From: Hippopus hippopus
Taxonomy: Eukaryota; Mollusca; Bivalvia; Cardiida; Cardiidae
Length of the DNA: 64,000 nucleotides
Assembly: GCA_946811185.2 (NCBI GenBank)
Contig: OX328097.1
Coordinates: 55,147,063-55,211,062 of the forward strand
Direction: 5' to 3'
The position numbers and the translations under genes are program-made. Under the pieces are notes generated by a model. The model did no database searches. It saw only the letters and a list, made by a program, of their open reading frames with translations, and had not been told where the DNA came from. This document shows positions 10,201 through 19,792 of the stretch, one piece after another (the stretch's first letter is position 1; the number at the start of each line of letters is the position of its first letter).

Positions 10201-11224
10201 TCTCACAACCAGCTCATGAGGAAGAGTGGTCCCTTTGACATACAAAAAAAGAACCAATTGCAAAAAGTTTTGACCCATGTCAGCCTTCGCAGACTGCGCA
10301 GGCTGACTTTGGTCGATTTTTTTTTTTTTTTTTTTTTTTTTTTCATTAAACATTAAACCCCCTTTTCACAGAGCATGGCTCATATATCTACAGAGGAAAA
10401 AAGCGCTAAATAATGAAGGTTAAATCTATCCATAGCAAGCCGAAGGCTACTTTGGCTGCATTTGTGGGCACTTTCAGACTGCTTAGAACTGAACTTGGAT
10501 CTATAAGGTGCAAAATACATTTAATCTATATTTTGCCAAAGTAGCAATTGTTTAATTACGATTGGCTTGCCGAGAAACGTCTTAATCTAAGAACTCTAAA
10601 AAAATATCCCATGATTTCCTCTTTCAGTTTAATTGGCAGGGATATGTAATCGGCTTAGGCTTTGCTGCTTGTATTGCTGGCATTGTAACTGGCTCCGTGC
10701 TTGGTGCAAAGTATGGTAAAAATCACAACGAGACTAACACAGACCAGGACGATAATTACATTAACAAAGAAGAAAACAGGATCATCGGGACGCTTATTGC
10801 AGTTTTAAGTGGTATAACGTTGCTGGTCATGATAAGAATCATTTTCGTATACGGGGTGGTCAGAGGCATGCTTGACATACCAGATAAAATCGCACCCGAA
10901 CCCACCCCTGCTCCCGAGCCTAACCCTACCCCTACACCTGCTAATCAGCGCCAGCCCGAAGCATCTACATCTAACAACCAGAAAGACCAAACTGTTGAGA
11001 GAGTCATAGAAACACTCTCGACACAAAACAACTTGTTGAAAGAGGAGAACAGATTACAAAGAGAACAGCTGGAGCAGATAACAGCATTAAATGCCGAGTT
11101 ACAACAACTGGCTGTTGAAAGACAGACCGGGCCAACGGCCCCACCGCCTGCTTACCAGTCTCTAGACGCAGTATCCCCTCCTGGACATGTGGTACAAGCA
11201 TGGTCCGCCTCCGAGAGACAATAA
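7270..11224 (+). CDS. four-transmembrane protein with coiled-coil, PPxY tail (3 exons, 5' end missing)
   Basis: Three exons join in frame: 7270-7424 (donor GTAAGC), 8811-8903 (acceptor TATATTTCAG, donor GTAAAT) and 10628-11224 (acceptor CTCTTTCAG, stop TAA). They give about 280 residues; the first base of codon 1 must come from an upstream exon not identified here. Numbering from that codon, hydrophobic segments lie near residues 13-36, 43-64, 88-108 and 134-160. A charged loop (residues 68-82) separates TM2 and TM3. The tail has a Pro-rich EPTPAPEPNPTPTP stretch (~170-190), a likely coiled coil (~204-248) and PPPAY near 255, a PPxY-type WW-domain ligand. Even TM number and the tail motif suggest both termini are cytosolic. 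Hydropathy resembles tetraspan families, but the Cys pattern of tetraspanins is absent and no family was recognised. The splice joins are visible; the function is unknown. Confidence 0.7.
7737..7862 (+). repeat. repeat family G (GTGCAGTCTGATCTTG), half copy
   Basis: GTGCAGTCTGATCTTGGATC, TACACTGTCCGATAAGGAAA and AACTACCTTTGAAACAGCAA recur at 28612-28740 and 63410-63545. This copy carries one half of the palindrome and lies in intron 1 of the four-TM gene. Confidence 0.6.
8030..8180 (+). repeat. SINE body fragment
   Basis: CACCACTGATCAGTGTTT, GTGGGAAAGCAGGCAGTGGC and CGCCGCGATATAAC align with 46745-46955. It lies inside intron 1 of the four-TM gene. Confidence 0.5.
8634..8722 (+). repeat. (CTT)n/(ATT)n microsatellite
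   Basis: An interrupted ATT repeat preceded by CTT units, within intron 1 of the four-TM gene. The open frame across it is a low-complexity artefact. Confidence 0.85.
8981..9240 (-). mobile_element. MITE family A, complete copy
   Basis: The ends TGAGCCACGCTCTG and CAGAGCATGGCTCA are inverted repeats. The palindrome CAGGTCAGCCTGCGCAGGCT lies near 9160-9190, and family-typical ATGGATCCATAA is inside. It sits in intron 2 of the four-TM gene. Confidence 0.85.
9262..9418 (-). mobile_element. MITE family A, partial copy
   Basis: CAACCGACCGACTCAACAGG, GGCTTCGACCCAGATCTG and GGTCGATATTTTTTGTAGAT align with the 3' half of the neighbouring copy at 8981-9240. Its left half is missing. Confidence 0.65.
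9487..9556 (+). repeat. (TCTG)n microsatellite
   Basis: TCTG units interrupted once, ending in CCGT-type units, within intron 2 of the four-TM gene. Confidence 0.85.
9628..9735 (+). repeat. SINE-like fragment
   Basis: CGGCGGCCAGTGCACATATC and a following CATTCCTGGAATTTC resemble 19340-19400 (CGGCCGTCAGTGCACCTACC) and 56080-56120. Only this short block is shared. Confidence 0.4.
9957..10083 (+). mobile_element. MITE family A, short palindromic derivative
   Basis: Only the two ends and the central palindrome remain: CTGTGAAAAGGGGGCT, then CAGGTCAGCCTGCGCAGGCT, then TTTACAGAGCATGGTAC. At ~127 bp it is nearly one perfect hairpin. Confidence 0.75.
10094..10383 (-). mobile_element. MITE family A, complete copy with poly-T
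   Basis: It starts CGAGCCATGCTCTGG and ends CACAGAGCATGGCTCAT, containing GATGCATTATACTAAGCAAG and the palindrome around 10279-10315. A run of about 27 T follows the palindrome (10317-10343). Confidence 0.8.
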
Positions 11225-11359
11225 ATAGAACCCTGACCATGACCAATGGTGAACATATTCGCCATCTTCACAATCTTTCTAATGCTCATGTAGCTCTTTA
11301 CAAAACTACGAAACTTTAGACTGCTTCAAATTCAAGATATTTCCTGTCTTTCAAATGGT

Positions 11360-11447
11360 AGAAAAAATTGTTGAAAAAGGAGAAAATGCTGATTACCAGC
11401 ATTATCTCCTTTTCCACAATGTTTTTAGAAGCCTTTTTCCTCGGAGA
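11360..11447 (+). mobile_element. MITE family C, core fragment
   Basis: The palindromic core GAGAAAATGCTGATTACCAG is mirrored by CATTATCTCCTTTTCCACAA. It begins ~135 bp after the four-TM stop codon and may fall in that gene's 3' UTR. Confidence 0.65.
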
Positions 11448-11734
11448 TGCATCTAAAAGACAGATGATAAAATTTGTGCATGTAAATATTGGGCCAGTAA
11501 GAGAAAATGCTTATTTAAAGCATTTCACTTTTCTACTTTTTAGATGTACATATCTGTTTTGCACTCTTATTCAAAGTTTTACTGATTTTTTTCTCCAGGT
11601 TCAGTTGAACGTTTGTTAATATTATTATTATCATTATTATTCCATTATTCGAACTGCTTTTTCAACCGACGAACAACCCTCATATACTTGCTACACGAAG
11701 GTATTCGATTTTTTTTTATACATGTACATGTATA

Positions 11735-11984
11735 TGAGCCATGCTTTGTGAAAAGGGGGGCCTAATACACCTGCGAAAAGTATCGACCCAGGTCAGCCTG
11801 CGCGGACCTGGGCCGAAACTTTTCGCTATTGGTCAATTTTTGTATGTCTAAGGACCAGTCTACCTCATGATTAAGTCGGTTGTTTAAAAAAGTGGCTATT
11901 ATGTATCCTTACTTATTTGATGATTGGCCTGGCATCATGTATCACGAAGCTGCATTAAGCCCCCTTTTGCCAGAGCATGGCTCA
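11735..11984 (+). mobile_element. MITE family A, complete copy
   Basis: The ends ATGAGCCATGCTTTGTG and TTGCCAGAGCATGGCTCAT are inverted repeats flanked by TATA-rich DNA. The central palindrome has lost part of one stem (CAGGTCAGCCTGCGCGGACC). Confidence 0.85.
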
Positions 11985-12106
11985 TATATATATGATCTGG
12001 CCAGACAGGCATGATATTGTAATTGGTTGGATATCTTTCCTTCACTGAAATGTCAAACTAAGTTATTTAGTCCTCTGATGATTGACTATTTACTACACGA
12101 TAAAAT

Positions 12107-12240
12107 TGTAGACTTATCCAAATGGAAACCATTTTTGCAGATGACAAATTTGATGTGTCTCAACTGACTAGACTTTACTGTGAAAATAGTAATCAGCATT
12201 TTATCCTTCTACCAGAATGTTTTCAAAATGCTTTATCGTT
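12107..12240 (-). mobile_element. MITE family C, diverged partial copy
   Basis: GTAGACTTATCCAAATGG, TTTGCAGATGACAAATTTGA and AGTAATCAGCATTTTATCC follow the reverse-orientation order of family C. Confidence 0.55.
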
Positions 12241-12781
12241 AATGTTGTTATACTAGTACCATGAGATTGTTTGGTAAACTAAGGAGTTAAAGCATCGCTA
12301 AGCGCAGACCACTTTCGGAAACATTGAAATTGTAGAATTAATCGCTCGTTTTTAGCAATATATTTTTTTTCCTAACGTTACAAATCTTTAACCGTATTCG
12401 TCTGTCGTTATGAACTGTAATGTAACCTAATCGTTTCCAAAAAAAAAACATTGGCACCTCAACCAATGCGTTTTTTGCTATTTCGCCTCTTAAAACTACG
12501 TTCTACCCTTGAAAAGTCACCGTGAACATGGTTGTGCACCATGTTCCTGTAGGCCTATGTGGTCACCGGAACAAAGTAGTTCCTCGAGAAATAACAAACT
12601 TGCACTCGGTTTCAAAAAAAAAAAAAAAAGATTAACACCATAAACACATTTTAGACATAACTTCTATTTTCTCTGATTAAAAAAAAAAAAAATGCAGCAG
12701 AAGCGCCTTGTGTCGAATTTTCATATGGGTCCACTTTTGACCTCTTCCAACTGCGAATTGCTTCCTGATCGGAGTACTTAC

Positions 12782-12945
12782 CCAAAAGTAGTCCCGTATA
12801 ACAAGTTGATACCAAGTACTTTTGCGGCATTCTTTTATCATAGTACATAGAAGGGCAGGTCTAAAATGTCTTTCTGGTGATGAATAAATGATTTCTGGAG
12901 GGAGTGCAACTTTGTTTTTCTTGAGGAACTGTTTTGTGCCTGGAA
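12782..12945 (-). other. orphan exon-like segment, unknown protein
   Basis: On the minus strand a strong acceptor (CGTTCCCTTTTGCAG) and a strong donor (GGTAAGTAC) bound 164 nt that is open in one frame and reads 54 residues, from PGTKQFLKKN through FRPALLCTMIKECRK to YQLVIRDYFW. The composition looks like protein: mixed charge, aromatic residues and conserved-looking Cys. The same frame continues upstream through the acceptor (GGKPTFPFAV), so the segment could instead be part of a longer exon. A GTAAGC donor only 24 nt upstream cannot define a real intron. No family was recognised and no neighbouring exon was found. It may be a decayed gene or pseudogene piece. Confidence 0.35.
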
Positions 12946-13018
12946 CTGCAAAAGGGAACGTGGGCTTACCACCATCCCGTTCAAACACTGTTCAAAGTAC
13001 ATAACATCTTGAAAAGCC

Positions 13019-13300
13019 GAGCCTGGCTCATTTGCTACCGTACAGAGCTTGCAACCCAGGGGTCGCTAAATCGATTCCCAATTCAGCCAAACCCTTTCTC
13101 ATGGTTGACGATATTCATTACGACAGCATTCATTCATCTCTAACCGCGGAAAACTGTTTCGTCGATGTTTGTGTTTGAAAGGAGCCAGTGGCTTGGACAG
13201 AATGTTAGACGAAATACCCTTAAAAAATCTAGAAGCTTGATTTATGGATAGCAATATCAATGAAATATTGTTGAAAACTAAATTAAACGGCACAAAAAGC
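13019..13300. repeat. tRNA-derived SINE copy
   Basis: A tRNA-like B-box region (GGGGTCGCTAAATCGATTCC) near 13060 is followed by a body with AAGGAGCCAGTGGCTTGGAC and AATATTGTTGAAAACTAAAT, as in copies at 46745-46955 and 53236-53525. (CAAA)n follows at 13303-13322. Confidence 0.5.
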
Positions 13301-13744
13301 AAGCAAACAAACAAACAAACAAATGTAGTAGGTCATTATATACAGCTCTATGTGGACCTTGAGTTAGTGGGTTCTTCTATTCATGGCGTAAAGATACAAG
13401 CAAGTCTTTATTGTTCTATAAATAACAGCAGCTTTATTTTCTTTGCTGTCTTAAATCTAAGTATGGAAATTCAACACCCTGAAATTATACATAAAAAGAT
13501 ACTGAATAACAATACATGGAAAAGTCCATTTCTATAGCTTGACAATAAGTTCTACTAAGAATGGTTAAAACAATATACACTACAATAGACAACATGTTTG
13601 GCTTTAACATGATTTCAACAATATTATTACTATAATAACACCCTTCTTTCTGTAACCTTGAAAAAACTTACTTATTGCAAAATACTTGTAATAAGCTTTA
13701 TGAAATAAAGTCAAACATATCAAACTATAATAGAAAATATTTTA

Positions 13745-14008
13745 CGAGCCATGCTCTGTGAAAAGGGGGCTTAATGCATCTGCGAAAAGTATCGACCCAG
13801 GTCAGCCTGCGCAGTCCGCGCAGGCTGACCTGGGCCGAAACTTTTCGCTATTGGTCAATTTTTTGCATGCCCAAGGACCATTCTATCTCATGATTAAGTT
13901 GGTTGTTAAAAAAAGTGGATATTATGGATCCATAAGTATGTGACCGCTTGCTTGGTACCATGAATCACGGAGACACATTAAGCCCCTTTTTGTCAGAGCA
14001 CGGCTCAT
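13745..14008 (+). mobile_element. MITE family A, reference-quality copy
   Basis: This copy shows the whole structure in 264 bp. The TIRs are GAGCCATGCTCTGTGAAAAG and TTTGTCAGAGCACGGCTC. A long hairpin follows the left TIR (CCAGGTCAGCCTGCGCAGTC / GCGCAGGCTGACCTGGG), then a unique arm with ATGGATCCATAAG. The AT/TA flanks fit insertion at a TA dinucleotide. No coding capacity. Confidence 0.9.
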
Positions 14009-14411
14009 ATATTGGCTTCTACGAAATACACTCGCCAGTTTCAGGAATGAAGTGTTCCCAACAGACTCTAACGAAATGACCATTCTCTCCGAACTGTCTA
14101 GTTAGCGCACAGATTAATAAAAGATGTGCAAGCTAGTGAAAGGTAAGAGGGTTGTTAAAAGGATAATTGCTTTACATGTTCAAACTTAAGGTAAGGCTCT
14201 GGATCAGACGAGGACTTTCACAACAAAACTGATCAGAGAACTTGCAACAAATTGCTTCCTTTTGCCCAAGAAATCAATTCTGAGAATCTCATCAATTCTT
14301 TACCAAGTGAACAGTTGGAAGACTGAAGCGGGAATAAGAATATTTTGAAAGTCATGTGACCAAACTAGAGGGAAAATACTGGGACCAATGAAGCGAAACA
14401 CAGGTAAGGTA
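14009..14411. other. unassigned sequence
   Basis: Nothing recognisable: no long open frame, no repeat shared with other parts of the window. Confidence 0.4.
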
Positions 14412-14885
14412 CATTCGGCATACCTCGGGTGATGGGAGCCATCAAATCCCTCGGCTGTATCCACTCGTCACAACTCGGCCGATTCCGTACCTACATCTAA
14501 CCTCGTCCGTATAACGGTCGTTTCCATTTGAACTGCGAACCACGTGATCTTATACATGGCGCGCCTCTGTCAGTCGTTTGGCAACGACATAAACAACCTC
14601 GATGAAGTTATTCACATCTGTTTATCTGTCGGTGAAAACTTCAATCGGAATTGATAAACCACGTTAAATAATGAATGTACAAACTGTTTTCCAGCTCAAC
14701 TGAAATATATTTAGAAAGATTTCGATAGAAAACTGAAACTCAGGTTTTCTTTTTTAAGAGGAGCCTTACAATTTTCAGAACGGTAAACCGGCGTATTTCC
14801 GGATATGTACCGATCTGGTGCATATCAATCCACCAGATACAGTCGAGGGATTTGATGGCTCCCATCACCCGAAGTATGCCGAATG
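14412..14885 (+). mobile_element. MITE family J, complete copy with ~49-bp TIRs
   Basis: The left terminus CATTCGGCATACCTCGGGTG continues through CCATCAAATCCCTCGGCTGT. It is mirrored at the right end by ATACAGTCGAGGGATTTGAT and CACCCGAAGTATGCCGAATG. The 474-bp element has no coding sequence. The copy at 6574-6990 is inverted relative to it and lacks one TIR. Confidence 0.85.
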
Positions 14886-16521
14886 GGTTTTTCTGTTGTG
14901 TTTGATGCCTAAGGCTTTATTGATTTTTTTTAAAATATCAATCAATCACTCAATACTTTATTAGCATAACATAATACAATGTTGTTGCTATTACAAAATA
15001 AAAAAAATATATATTTACCGACTGGCCAGTGGGGTTTTGTTTTGGTTAGTAACTGGAACAGCCATGGTTTATCTAAGGGAATTAATTCCCATCCGCTCCG
15101 CATACTGAATTTGAACTTGCTTTCCTTTGATCAAGAGTTGGTCATATTAGAATCCAATTGATCCTCTTTAGACTATCGTGGTTTATCGTTCTACTTCAAT
15201 ATCGGATCTTTACAGATCGGCTCATGATCATTTTAATGATTCCTACGTCCGATATTTAATGTATCTGATATGGTTTAGGTCCGCTCCCGTTTATTCCCGT
15301 TGTTTTTAAAGTCCATGGGTTTCCTTTTAATGTTCCATTCAGGTCCATGCACGTTAGTTCTAATAAAGCCCCCGTCAAACCAAACTACATGTTATTCTTA
15401 AAACGTCTTACCCCGTCCTGACATAATCGGAAAACGAGTTTCGGCCGGGGTAGAACGTGAAATTTTGGCCTGATTATGCCTGAAGCCCATATCTCACCAA
15501 ACCTGTTCTTAGAAAACCTTACCCCGGTCAACGAACTCGTAAAACGGGCTGCAGTCGGGATAGGACCTGTAATTTCGGTCGGTAAAATACAAACGCACTG
15601 CCAATTGATGCACGACCGCACCGCGTCTCTATTAGGATCGAAGTACGGCAGTTCCGTTTGTAGCGCGTCCATCTCGTTTTAAGTAGGCCTACGTAAATTG
15701 TCTATCCGTCCAATTACAGGACGGGGTGGTCGGCAAAAATTTTTGAGCAGGCTCAAAGTTCTGGGGCACCCTTCCCGTCCTAACCCGTCCATTAATTTCG
15801 TAAACAGATCCGATCTGACGGTAAAAGGTTGCCAATAGGTCCAGTCCGTCCCATCCTCGGAACCCAGGTTTACGTTACTCTCCATGCATCAGCAAATCGT
15901 CGTTTCTTATGAATATTCATATGGTCGGGAAGTACCCTAATAGCCAATCGAAAGATCGATAACATAATGATATTCTCTTGTAGAGAGTATAATTTCATTT
16001 CTTCCGTTACTAAAAATAACCCTGGAAAAAAACCCGAGGGTGTCAACAAATATGGCGGCCGTCGGCATGCTTGTCCCCTGTGAGATATGCCATTCTGCAA
16101 TACAGGGACGACACTATAGATCTTTTTGTACGATTTTAACTAACAATCTTTTGGTGATACGCCAAAAATCTCTTAAACGCTTCTCGATTGTGGTGTTGAT
16201 GGGCGCCGCCATACTTACAGTATCGCTAAGCTTGATCTGCAACGAATGATGTGATTGGATATCGACAAGTAAAAAGTAGAAATGAAGGCGTATTTGTGAT
16301 AAAAATAGTTTAAATTTTCTCAAAGAAAAACTGAGATCACTAATCAAAATGCTTCATGAATAATTCATAAGAACGAGGAAACGCCAGCGAAATAACCCAG
16401 GGGCGATTACAGAATGAATTGAAACTGGATCACCGAAGATGACTCCATCCGAACACAGTTTAAGTCCGTTTGGCAACAATTTTTGTAACGGAATGAGGAC
16501 GAGTTTAGTGTGACGGGAGTA
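14886..16521. other. unassigned sequence with a diverged internal duplication
   Basis: Two pieces resemble each other: 15411-15480 (CTTACCCCGTCCTGACATAA) and 15527-15590 (CTTACCCCGGTCAACGAACT). A block at 15257-15361 matches 16522-16625 (next entry). Open frames on both strands around 15385-15885 show no recognisable domain. An AATATGGCGGCCGTCGGCAT context at 16050 resembles a start site but leads to no recognisable protein. Confidence 0.4.
15257..15361 (+). repeat. diverged repeat, copy 1 of 2
   Basis: GGTCCGCTCCCGTTTATTCC and AAAGTCCATGGGTTTCCTTT are matched at 16522-16625 by GGTCCGTTCCCATTTCCCCC and AAAGTCCATAGGTTCGCCTT. Both continue with GTTCMAG-CACGTT. Confidence 0.5.
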
Positions 16522-16625
16522 TATGGTGTGTAGGTCCGTTCCCATTTCCCCCTCCTTGTTTCAAAAGTCCATAGGTTCGCCTTTTAGTATCCGTTCAAGC
16601 ACGTTCCGGTTTTTCCATACTCTAA
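16522..16625 (+). repeat. diverged repeat, copy 2 of 2
   Basis: Direct-orientation partner of 15257-15361, about 1.26 kb downstream. The spacing could reflect a degraded element with direct ends, but no LTR-type TG...CA boundary is evident. Confidence 0.45.
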
Positions 16626-17081
16626 TTATAGACTTTTCCAGAAAGGTTCGTGTCTTCATGATCCGATGTTTGCAAAGTCGGATACTAGATTATTTTCTTT
16701 CAAGATTAAGGTCCATTCTCTGTAGCCTAATGTCGTGCAAATCCCCGAGTCTATTCGCTCATACGGGTACGTTCAGGTATTTCCCAATTCCAATATCAAA
16801 TAAATGATGTATTGCTACAAGAGTTTACATTTTATTTTCAGGTCCGTCTAGACCAATTTGAGAACCCTTTGTTCTGGTGACACTAAGACCCCTTTCTTCA
16901 TGTTTAAGACCCCATTTTTTCTTGTTAATCAGCAATGTAATACTCGACTGAATATAGTTTTCCACATTTTAGTCTTTCATGTAGCTAAGTGGTCACGGTC
17001 GTAATTTTGAAACATGGTGTTCAATTTACATATTTATAAATTGATTAGTGTTGTTCAGTTCATACCTTTGCTACTTAAGAA

Positions 17082-17169
17082 AGAAATGTACGGAATGGAT
17101 GTTGAAATGGTGAATTAATATACAGAATTTGCGTATTCACCGTTTCAACATTCATTCCATTCATTTCTA
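17082..17169. repeat. 88-bp near-perfect hairpin
   Basis: The arm 17082-17117 (GGAATGGATGTTGAAATGGT) pairs with 17134-17169 (CCGTTTCAACATTCATTCCA). The arms are ~36 bp around a 16-bp loop. Confidence 0.8.
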
Positions 17170-17238
17170 GCGTCATTCTCCAAAAGCTGCCAAGCAGAAT
17201 CCATACTGGGGAGTTATGCTACCGTTGTGACATCCGTT

Positions 17239-17453
17239 TTAACCCTTTACCAAACAATTTCAGACTTGGTAAAGTTGAGAGCATTTTCAGACAAATTAAA
17301 TGTGGCTCAAATAATGGAATTCTCTCTGAAAGATAAGAAAACGTTGTGAGAAAAGGGGAAAATGCTACCAGCATTTTCTCCTTTTCCCACAACGTTTTCA
17401 AAAACCTTTTCTGTCAGGGTCGTTAAAATTAGGGATTGTGTGGTAAAGGATTA
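17239..17453 (-). mobile_element. MITE family C copy
   Basis: It begins TTAACCCTTTACCAAACAAT and ends TGTGTGGTAAAGGATTAA. The core palindrome GGGGAAAATGCTACCAGCAT is near 17360. Confidence 0.8.
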
Positions 17454-17530
17454 AGGATTAAGAACAAGCAGAATAAGCAACCCTCGCGCGCAACTTTGTG
17501 GTGTAGGCCTACGTCCGATTCGGTGACTAG

Positions 17531-17590
17531 CTCCGATGTTATTTTTGTGATTGTGTCTCCGCAAGCGGATACAATAAAAATAACATCGTA
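17531..17590. mobile_element. palindromic MITE family K, copy 1
   Basis: CTCCGATGTTATTTTTGTGA is mirrored by ACAATAAAAATAACATCG. The sequence and hairpin recur at 36549-36666, where the arms are longer. Confidence 0.65.
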
Positions 17591-18464
17591 GCTTCAGACT
17601 GACAGTACTTTGTGATGACAACAACACATGTTTTGAGACGCCCCCTTTGTTTGCGTAAATTGAAAGGCAAGTGAGGTCTAACACAATGTACACAATCTAG
17701 TGTAAGCGAAGATAAATTATGTGAATGTCAACAATGTTTACCGGTAAAATTGTGCACTGTCACATCATTGTTTACACGATAACTGCATACGCTCGGAATA
17801 TAGATATCACATGATCAAAGGTAAAAAACGGTTTATTATTTTTTCAGCACACTTGTGTTTAAAATAAATTTCCTTGCGACTGTTGTATATTTTGATAAAT
17901 CATCCAAATTAATTAACGTTTTAGATAGAATACACAGATGTCCAAACGTATCTGTCTGAGAGCAGGCTGTGTATAAATTGTGCTTGTTTGTTTTTCATTT
18001 TTAGCTCTACTGGCTGAAAACTAGCCTGGCATTCAGGCCCTGCATTTAAATCATTCTAATAAACAAGGTACACAACTATAGGAGCGTAAGCGAATTTCGC
18101 TAGTAATCGAATTTCGCCAACTATTTTCTCGGGCAATATTTTCGTATCTGTGACATCATCCATTTACAGAAATGATTGATATCTTAGAAGTAAAGGTTTC
18201 TTGAACTGTCATTTGAATCTAATGATAGAAAAATACCTATCAATAGGAAAAAAGTTCATAAGCGACCTCTGACATCGGTGAATCCACAGATTTTGGCCAA
18301 TAAGCAAAAAAAAAGTAGTGTGGTATATAGTTTTTTATTGTTGAAATACACCATCACTAAATATAACTTGAAATCAACTATTACACTTCTCAGCCTCCTG
18401 CAGCGATGTTTTGATTGATTTTCGTCATTTTTTAATGCAATGAACACATGCTATGCAAGCTAGA
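17591..18464. other. unassigned sequence
   Basis: AT-rich sequence with no recognisable gene or repeat. Confidence 0.4.
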
Positions 18465-18922
18465 TGTCATTGCCGTAACAAAGTAATTTATCACCATTTC
18501 AACTATTTGAACTGGGCTATACTATGTATTTAGAACGTCTTAAGTAGTAGTTAAGGTAACATTTTCAAAATAATTCATACAGGTTGTGATTGGTAAATCA
18601 TACATATTAAAAAAGGGTGTTCCAAATGAAATGAAAATGCATATAGTAAATTGTATGTGAACTAGCAGCGATTGAATTAATAGATGACTTTGTATTCTAG
18701 TTGTAATTTATATATGCTGTGAAGCACACGGTAGCAAATATCAAAATCTTACTTTTGTTTGTTTTGTAAGTTTTATTAAAAAAACATGGTTGTTGCGGTA
18801 ATGACATGTTGTTGTGGAAATGACATGGTATGTTACGGAAATGACAACTAATTGAGTATCTGATCATAACAAATACAGTTCCATGTTCAAAGAGATGAAA
18901 TAACTGAGAGTTAATATTTGTC

Positions 18923-19240
18923 TTATGATTCCATGTTCTGCTCAATTAAAGCCCACACGTCATCGTTTATCTTGTGGTGCCTTTTTGTCACTTGTACCGG
19001 CTCTTCATCAAGCAGTGTAACAATAGTTTCTCTGCTGTACCAAAGGATGTCATCCCTTATTGGCCAAAACCATCTGTTACGCCCGACTCTACTCATTGTT
19101 TTAACCTCTACTTCATCTTCGTCAACAGACAAAATCACCCCTAGATAGACCTGTTTATCGTAGATGTACAAAACTATGCAGTATAGGCCAACCAGCGATT
19201 CGTCGATGTTGGTCACAGGTCTCAGCAAGACTTCATTTTC
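18923..19240 (-). CDS. last exon of transposon-associated protein (FWP..DD..WY domain)
   Basis: The acceptor GATATTTCAG precedes 106 codons ending in TAA. The protein shows a compact beta-rich module: VGLYCIVLYIYDKQVYLGVI, then VDEDEVEVKTM and WFWPIRDDILWYS. A module with this W/F-rich pattern and a (V/L)xDEDEVEV strand is familiar from uncharacterised invertebrate proteins linked to pogo/Jerky-like transposases; that recollection was not checked. It splices in phase 0 to the exon at 19793-19876. It lies 3' of the transposase gene on the same strand, inside the same motif-bracketed region, and could be its alternative C-terminus or a neighbouring gene end. Confidence 0.5.
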   Translation of the reverse strand, partial: ENEVLLRPVTNIDESLVGLYCIVLYIYDKQVYLGVILSVDEDEVEVKTMSRVGRNRWFWPIRDDILWYSRETIVTLLDEEPVQVTKRHHKINDDVWALIEQNMES

Positions 19241-19299
19241 CTGAAATATCGTTGTGTAAAAAGTGTTAATTTGCACCACTCAGTGAGGCATTGGTTTGA

Positions 19300-19592
19300 T
19301 TTGATCGGGTTCAACACCGTCTTTTTAACAATATTTCAGTTATATACGGCCGTCAGTGCACCTACCCATGTGTTCCTGACATTTCCTCACCTATACAAAC
19401 ACAATTTTCCTCCAAAGCCACTGACAACCTTCTTACATAGACTACTGACCTAGTCCTGCAGCAAGAGATAAATATATTGGGTGGAACTGACTTTCATCAC
19501 ACAGATAAAAAATGGCTGAGCCGGAAATCGAAAACGCGACCCCGTGTCAGAAGTCAGGTATACTAACCATTGAGCTACTGAGACTTGGTAGG
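19300..19592 (-). repeat. tRNA-derived SINE in the intron
   Basis: On the minus strand the head has an A-box (TAGCTCAATGGTTAGTATAC) and a B-box-like GGTCGCGTTTTCGATTTCC near 19512-19590. The body reaches the CGGCCGTCAGTGCACC block near 19347. It sits between the exons at 18923-19240 and 19793-19876. Confidence 0.6.
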
Positions 19593-19792
19593 GAGTGATT
19601 TATAGTAATAATGTAAAATGTAACATTGATAAGATATGGAAATAAATGATTGAGTACAAATAAGTTTATAACACGAGATCAGTAGATATGTTTTCGACAA
19701 ACATGCGCCAGTTTTATAGTATCTGGGAACCAGATAAACATTGTAAATATAATTCGTCATGCTTTATTTATCGCCCCTATAAATGTACAAAC

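Noticed and set aside
10697..11224. A stand-alone 175-aa gene starting at GTG 10697
   Set aside because: The frame is open upstream to a clear acceptor at 10627 and joins in phase to exons at 8811-8903 and 7270-7424. GTG is not a credible start here.
15385..15885. Minus-strand coding region of 95 and 68 codons
   Set aside because: The frames lie over a diverged internal duplication, show no domain, and splice signals are poor.
16040..16249. Gene start at the AATATGGCGGCC context
   Set aside because: The start context looks good, but the 69-codon frame has no recognisable domain and no convincing donor; similar GGCGGCC contexts at 36290 also lead nowhere.
15257..16625. LTR retrotransposon bounded by 15257-15361 and 16522-16625
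   Set aside because: The two blocks are direct repeats, but no TG/CA ends, primer-binding site, polypurine tract or gag/pol coding was found.
19512..19592. tRNA gene on the minus strand
   Set aside because: A- and B-box-like blocks are present, but the acceptor and anticodon arms do not pair and SINE body sequence continues; called a SINE. The same holds for 20190-20245, 49400-49457 and 53265-53335.
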